64,000 nt of DNA from Carposina sasakii. Lineage: Eukaryota; Arthropoda; Insecta; Lepidoptera; Carposinidae. The stretch is from positions 11,470,001 through 11,534,000 of the forward strand of contig CP053154.1 of the NCBI GenBank assembly GCA_014607495.2, read 5' to 3'. The notes beneath the pieces are model-generated. The model saw only the letters and a list, made by a program, of their open reading frames with translations. It searched no databases and was not told where the DNA came from. Each line of letters opens with the position of its first letter. The first letter of the stretch is position 1. Shown one piece after another: positions 58,232 to 64,000 of the stretch. Position numbers and translations under genes: made by a program.

Positions 58232-58400
58232 ATCGACTCTGAATCGAGAATGCTTTCAAGATGGAGTTGGGGCTGCCCCGGACCCTGCACACCAGAGATG
58301 TGCACCGCTTTCGCATAGTCTCATAAAAGCAGTCCACCCCTGCGTCAGAGAACATCCCCGATGCGCTGCAGTGCTGGGGCAGCCCCACCAGAACCCGGAA
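58232..58400 (-). pseudogene. possible non-LTR ORF C-terminal fragment
   Basis: A minus-strand frame reads GMFSDAGVDCFYETMRKRCT then SLVCRVRGSPNSILKAFS. The pattern FY-x-MRKR-x-SL-x-RVRGS-NSIL reminds me of the last residues of some lepidopteran RT proteins. Identity is from memory. GC content is higher than in the flanks. Confidence 0.4.
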
Positions 58401-58497
58401 CGCATTGTTATATTGAATGCGAAGGTGGCACTATATTGTTTTTGCGTGTACGACACCTACAGGCTGCACGTGTAGAAGGATGTACAGAAAGCTCTAA

Positions 58498-58603
58498 TAA
58501 AAACACAGATAAATTTGTAGAAACATTCATGACTCAGAAACAAACATCGATATTCATCATATCAATGTTTGCCCCTACTGGGAATCGATCCCAGGGCCTA
58601 TAG
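58498..58603 (-). repeat. tRNA-derived SINE-2, partial copy
   Basis: Body segment gactcagaaacaaacatcga, then catatcaatgtttgccccta and an inverted B box (gggaatcgatccca). The tRNA head and A tail are missing. Confidence 0.7.
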
Positions 58604-58950
58604 GTATATCTAGCCTAACCTTTAGTTAGAATATCCTGTATTTCTGAAGTAAGATAAAATGTTTTCCCTGAGGTCACAACGTCCGCCCGAGTACGACAAG
58701 ATACCCAATTTACTGCCCGAAACGTCTCATCGAGATGTCGTCGGAAGGAAATATGATTTCCTGTTATTATAGCTACTTTGCTTTATCAATGTCTGTTCCT
58801 ATACAATAATATGTACCTATATGTACGTATATATTGGAGAAAATGTTGCTGCGATGATGAGCTTCTATATAAACCCTGTCAGAGTGCATTTCACAGAAAA
58901 GTGAAAAAGTTAGATTATGGTACTAGTTACTATGTGTATGACTACATTAT

Positions 58951-59096
58951 GGTCGATTCCGGCAGTCACACTTAAACCTTAACGTAAATTTAGTCCTACC
59001 TGTCCTTTTCTCTTTAAGCCATTTATGTTAATAACGGAGAGAGATAGACCTGACTAAGATTAGGTTTAGGTTTAAGTGTGACTGCCGGAATCGACC
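58951..59096. mobile_element. 146-bp TIR MITE (GGTCGATTCC family)
   Basis: Left end ggtcgattccggcagtcaca and right end tgtgactgccggaatcgacc are perfect inverses, with TIRs of about 29 bp continuing through cttaaacct. No ORF. A decayed relative is in ZFC3H1-like intron 4 (24376-24480). Confidence 0.85.
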
Positions 59097-59159
59097 CTAT
59101 TATCTGTGTCACTGCATACATAAAAATGTTTGTTTTGAAAGCAGGCATAGGAGTTATTC

Positions 59160-59290
59160 GATGAAACTTTAGTGTTGGCAAGGGCCAGGGCCGCCTGTTG
59201 CGAGCGCACCCGAGCTTGCCTGTTGAGCGCGGCAACAAGTGCTGGATCGATTCGTGACGCACGCGCCCCTCCGCCCGCCCCCCGCGATGC
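59160..59290. other. GC-rich island
   Basis: gcgagcgcacccgagcttgc ... gcgcccctccgcccgcccc stands out from AT-rich flanks and ends in a C-rich run. It could be a promoter or an untranslated first exon; no strand evidence. Confidence 0.25.
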
Positions 59291-59839
59291 CCAAACTTTG
59301 TAAGGCTTTTGTACGCTTACGATTTCTCGGCCTATTTAGTTGTTCGATTTTCTGTTTTCTATAAGTTTAGCAAAGGGAAAAGTTATCTATATGAAATATC
59401 CAACAAAAACAGTTGCCAAAGCATTGATTTTATTGTAAAGCAGACGTGCACGTACCGCTGAGTTGTAATGTATGGAACTGTATGACACACCGCTTGCCTT
59501 CTCGGCTTACGTCTATGTATACGCATTCGGTCTGCTCGAGGATTTTAAACTAACGTGGCGTATCTTGCGTTCGTATGCGCGGGCCCTTACAAAGTGATCC
59601 GTCCTCACTCCGTATCGATTGAGGCTCGGTTGACAGATCGACGGACGGACGGACATCTCAATAACTGTGTTAAAGCGGTGATCTAATTCATGTGGACTTC
59701 CTAATCCGATCCAGGGCATATGTATACCGTATTCATATACAAACGGATATTCTCAAGTGAAAAATAGGATATAGCTGAGAGTATATTGAGAATATCCGTG
59801 AATATATGAGATACAGTCAACTGCGGAAAATTTTATCTA

Positions 59840-60160
59840 GGCTACTAGGCGACGTACGAAATATTATTTTATTTTTCCTTTTACTTAGGTGTTGTATTAT
59901 GACGACAGCAGTCAGAACGCGATTCTCATCGTGACTTGTTTCTTTTGATCGCGAAAATGACGCAAAGTTTTTTAGTTGTAGTTTAGCTTTAATTTGTTTT
60001 TGTATAGTTTTGTCTTTATATGTTCTCAAAATTTTATGCGATAGGAAATGTGCAAAACATAACGTTTTCGAAAGTGATTTCGTTTTGGTAAATTCGTTTA
60101 ACAATAGCGCGATTTGCTCTGCTGGCAATCCTGTTCTACTTAATGACAGCTTTACCGTAA
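59840..60160 (+). repeat. repeat family H copy
   Basis: aaattttatgcgataggaaa, tgtgcaaaacataacgtttt and gatttcgttttggtaaattc match the copies at 38400 and 52870. It extends left over about 200 bp of family-specific sequence. Confidence 0.55.
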
Positions 60161-61225
60161 AAGGTGGCAATTTTATTTTTTAATATTACAATCAGATGAT
60201 AGAAAATTTATATATATATTTATTACTAACTTAAAACTAGGGCTATGGCGTATCTACCTATGAGGGGTGGGTTGATCAATTTTTACTTAATTAAATGTGA
60301 AAGTTATCCATTCTCGCAAATGGAGAATGTTGTTACTTTTTTACGCTAAAATTACCAAACAGATTTTGATGAAACTTGAGAGTTAAATAGCTTATACTTA
60401 GGCTATGTACACGATCAAAGTCGCCGGCATCCGCTGGTTCTACATTAATGTCTAACTAGCCATATTTAGTAAAGAGGCTCTATCCAAATGTTGATAAATG
60501 TGAGTTCACCCTTAATGTGTAGAAAAAAGTAAATCAACCGAATGTCGGTTTTTAGGTCAAGTACGAAGAGAGATGAACCAGATGTTCGTACAGGAAAATA
60601 CAATTAAAAAATATCTATATTTGCTGTTCGATTTGAAGGTTTAATGGGTGGGGTTAAAGTTGTTTCTAATTATTGGATGGGGTTCGGTAATGTGTATGTT
60701 TTTTTATTAATAGGGATGATGACAGTTATTTTATTTATATTTAAGTATATCGAAAGATCATAAAAAAATAATAAAGAAAAACTTCACTAGCGTGAAAACT
60801 TTCAGAGATATAACAATTAAATTCACAATTTTAGACTTGCCCAAAAACGCTTCATACAAACGGCTACTAGTATTATGACGTCACTTTTAAGTAATTTGTA
60901 TGCATGTTAAGGAACTTTTAGATAAATATGGTCACATAACAAAACATATGGGTAGGGAGGGACTACAGATCTCCATTTAGTACGTTCCAAACATAACAGA
61001 AGATGCTGTAAATTATGCAGGTGGTCATGTGGTATTGTAAATTAAAATTAATTTCACATTTTGAAAATGGACTTGTCCACCCAACTTTAAAGTCTTATTA
61101 CTACCTCATTTGGACACTAAATTAAATTGTAATTTTACAGATAGTATGATTTTGATAATTAATTCTGATAAGCATAATAATGTCATTCAAATTCAACCAT
61201 AGTCATCATCCCTATTTAACTAGAT
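60160..61225. other. intergenic, nothing recognised
   Basis: AT-rich, no supportable ORF or repeat end seen. Confidence 0.4.
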
Positions 61226-61230
61226 TAAAC

Positions 61231-61550
61231 TGATGATGATGATGATCTCCGACCGTATTTCGGTCAAGGCGACCAATCTCTACGGATATTGCCCAGGTAC
61301 GCAGGAGATATTATAGTGCACAAGTGTGTGCGCAAACACAGATGCACTCTCTATTCCGTTTCTCTCATAGTCCGATGGGACGGAAAGCCGACATGATCGG
61401 AGAGAGATTCAGGCGCAGGACCAACGGTTTAACGTGCTTTCCGAGGCACGAGCTAATTAAGTGACAATTTTGGTACAGGCCCGTGACTGGAGATCGAACT
61501 TACGCCTCCCGCTTGGAAGGTGTACGTCTTAACCACTGGGATATCACCGC
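61231..61550 (-). repeat. tRNA-derived SINE-3, full-length copy
   Basis: On the minus strand: head agcggtgatatcccagtggt, B box aagttcgatctccagt, a long GC-richer body (ctcgtgcctcggaaagcacg; cgtcccatcggactatgaga) and a 3' end gagatcatcatcatcatca. tRNA head, conserved body and short-repeat tail are the SINE layout. Only copy seen here. Confidence 0.8.
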
Positions 61551-61713
61551 TATACCTAAACTGATATCACTAATAAATTAAATAAATTAGTAAATTAAAT
61601 AAAAAAGATTATATTTAATTTATTTTTAATGTCCTGTGTTGATGATACGCCTTTCATCGTCAAGCATAACTTGGCTGTAAGTATACATATGTATATACAT
61701 ATATTTTTATATA

Positions 61714-61943
61714 AATATTCACACACTACACAACACATTAACCTAGTCCCACATTAAGATCCCTAAGGTCTTGTGTCGTGGGTACTAAGCAACGGTATAT
61801 AAATACATAGATAAGTATAGAAACATCAATGACTCGGAAACAAACATCAATATTCATCATATCAATGTTTGCACCTACAGGGATTCGAACCCAGGACCTA
61901 TGGCGTCGCAGGCAGGGTCACTACCTACTAGACCAAGCGGCCG
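61714..61943 (-). repeat. tRNA-derived SINE-2, inverted full-length copy
   Basis: Mirror of 16009-16241, with the same head, B box (ggttcgaatccctgt) and body, about 95% alike by eye. Confidence 0.88.
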
Positions 61944-61949
61944 TCAAAT

Positions 61950-62940
61950 ATGTATGTTTTAATGTTAAAAGTTCTACGGATATGTGAGATGGGCACTTCT
62001 TTGTTATACTTACTTAGTTAAAATATAAAACGTTTAATTTTCACCAACCATCATGTCAGGTAGAAGGTACTATATTAACTTCTATTTCTATTTTAATGAG
62101 CCCCTCGCCCCCTGACCTTTGAAGCCTTATTAATTGGCAGCTTTTAACGGAAAAGGGGTCTTATAGGTAGATACGGTGATGGCAGAATTTAAAGGTTTTC
62201 TATGTACGGGTAGGTTCCTTTCCTCAGTAATTAATTTTTATCCTGTGGAAACATCTACGTTTACATACGAATTTTCGTAATTCAATTTTGTTAATCAGCG
62301 GCCGCGTATGACTTCGTAGCCTATATGTCATTTTGAGGTATCAATTGATTTTACTGCTAAGTTTCATCAAAATCCGTTAAGTTATTTTTCGTAAAAGATT
62401 ACCTAACAAACATCAATTCTCACAGCCTTATAGAAATATTAGTGATATTACTTATGTGGCGTATCGCTAAGAAAATATATCGCAGCTTTCATACTATAGA
62501 AGATTTCGAGTTTTTACAATATTGGGACACAAAATCAACACGGTTACATTTTTTTATTCTATTTTTTTAAAGGGGCTTTTTAGATGTCAACCCCATTGTA
62601 ACCTTATTTTATAAACGATAAACATACTATTATTAACCTACTGATCGAGTTTTTACAATATTTGATTCCTACATCGATTCTCTCTCACTTTGGTTTTTGA
62701 AAATCAACACGGTTACATCTTAAACGCATTTTCCCAATACTCATTTTTTTCGAGTTGTGCCCGTATAATATGATGCTATTGCTAAACAAAAAATGGAGAG
62801 CGCCGTATTTGACTTCGGACTACGAGCTATGAACTGCTACGAAAAAGCTACTACATAATGCCGTACTACAAGCGCCATCTATCGCTTCTACAATCTATTT
62901 GCTGGTTATCTTGAACTGAATGGGGCTATATACAATTTTT
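61950..62940. other. intergenic with family E fragment
   Basis: No gene. 62296-62395 contains a decayed family E copy (gcggccgcgtatgacttcgt; catcaaaatccgttaagtta). A TACGA-rich tract lies at about 62810-62865. Confidence 0.45.
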
Positions 62941-62946
62941 ATAGTA

Positions 62947-63110
62947 ACTGGCGATCCACCCTAGTTTCGCACAGGTGCAATGGTGATACTGTACATAGAA
63001 ACAAGGTATCTATTTAAAAAAAAACCGCATCAAAATCTGTTGCGTTGTTTGAATTGATCTAAGCATATATAGAAACAGACAGACAGTAGAAAGCCACTTT
63101 GTTTTATACG
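62947..63110 (+). repeat. repeat family E copy
   Basis: actggcgatccaccctagtt, cgcatcaaaatctgttgcgt, gacagacagtagaaagccac and ctttgttttatacgtcactg follow the family E order. Confidence 0.65.
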
Positions 63111-63734
63111 TCACTGCCTCAGGTATAAATTAATATCGAGTGGTGCCATCTATTAGACTTTCTCGACATTACTGCGAGTTTGTTTGGCAGAGGCAAGTAG
63201 AGAAAATCCTTTAATTTTCCTCTCGAAATTCTTAGAACCCTCAATGTTACCGGTAATATTCTTTAAGTTATAAGAAGTTATACATTAACATTCAGATAGG
63301 TGACATTACTGTAGGAAAATGTTCCTCCTTTGTTGATGTGCATCTGGATTGAGACCCGGATATAAATATAAATTCAAGGAATAAACAAACGTCAGATAAA
63401 TAAATACGACGACAAGTCTAACGATATCCTCAAGCTCAGATGTGACAAGCCGTTCAAGCTCAGAAATATACAAACTTATATGTTTACTTGCATAAGTACA
63501 TAAACTCGAAAAACATAATCCAGTTTTATATTTTTAATATTTACATACAAATAAAATAACCGAATCCTACAGTAAAATTCCGTAATTTTTTGTATAAGAA
63601 TTTGTAAATATGAAAAATGTTATTACCAATGTGAAGTCATCATAATATTTTAATTTCTTTTTACTTTAAAATTAACTAGGGTCTGCCTACATTTTTCTAT
63701 TGACTATAATACTCGTAAATACATAGATATTCAC

Positions 63735-63830
63735 ACTGTTGTGTTCCCAAAATGGGATAGCCAGAGCTGCAGGATCATGAGGGAGATCTCATAGCTACTT
63801 TTGGCATAGAGGGCAATCATCAGTGACAAG
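63735..63830 (+). repeat. repeat family F head
   Basis: gttcccaaaatgggatagcc, agagctgcaggatcatgagg, gagatctcatagctactttt and ggcatagagggcaatcatca form the cleanest family F 5' part in the window. Confidence 0.65.
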
Positions 63831-64000
63831 TTATAAATAATAAACAAACTTAAATAAAGTATAATCTGCCTAAATTTTTCGTTTATTTACTGATAATATA
63901 AATAAAATCTATCTATACCTAGGTAAAAAAATTCTATTGATCTCACTCATTGAGGCCGTTTTATTTATGTTCCCTGCTATTGAAAAAAGAGCCATAAATA

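Noticed and set aside
1..64000. A novel multi-gene defence or biosynthetic system
   Set aside because: Only three unrelated host genes are supportable; everything else recognised is transposon-derived or plain intergenic DNA.

Overview
This window looks like nuclear DNA of a moth or butterfly (Lepidoptera). It is AT-rich and intron-rich, saturated with short lepidopteran-style repeats (tacctac/gtaggta runs, tRNA-derived SINEs, a Helitron of the lepidopteran CTAG-ending type, CATCATC-tailed non-LTR retrotransposons, TACAGGGTG-ended MITEs). The three host genes rebuilt here have insect-type small exons with GT-AG introns. No bacterial, viral-genome or CRISPR-like locus is visible.

Layout. (1) 1-2,050: repeats, including a 251-bp tandem array. 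(2) 2,050-14,839, minus strand: nine exons of a CYP4-clan cytochrome P450. Its 3' end, with the heme-binding exons, lies off the left edge. A ~7-kb first intron is packed with a Helitron, a decayed Gypsy element and MITEs. (3) 15,000-20,700: a transposon block with a 223-bp repeat, a SINE, an RLE-like ORF remnant, a near-complete RT ORF of an endonuclease/RT-type element, and a repeat interrupted by another retrotransposon. (4) 20,906-25,344, plus strand: six coding exons of a ZFC3H1-like nuclear RNA-surveillance protein ending in a C-x7-C-x4-C-x3-H zinc finger, followed by about 2.3 kb of probable 3' UTR and spacer. (5) 30,436-43,352, minus strand: eight exons of a synaptotagmin-like tandem C2 protein with a C-terminal WHTL motif and a C2B domain lacking calcium-binding aspartates. 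(6) 43,400-64,000: no convincing host gene. It holds retrotransposon remnants, MITEs, SINEs and a few GC-rich islands that might be distal 5' exons or promoters.

The three genes have unrelated roles (oxidative metabolism at the ER; nuclear RNA turnover; membrane trafficking), and nothing suggests they act together. Exon phases were checked by hand: every junction of all three models keeps the reading frame. The most distinctive observations are structural. Several long near-perfect inverted repeats occur, including one with 49-bp arms inside one copy of a MITE, and one that adds an in-frame block to a reverse transcriptase ORF. There is also a short copy of synaptotagmin exon sequence placed inside an intergenic tandem duplication. 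I did not find a convincing new multi-gene system.
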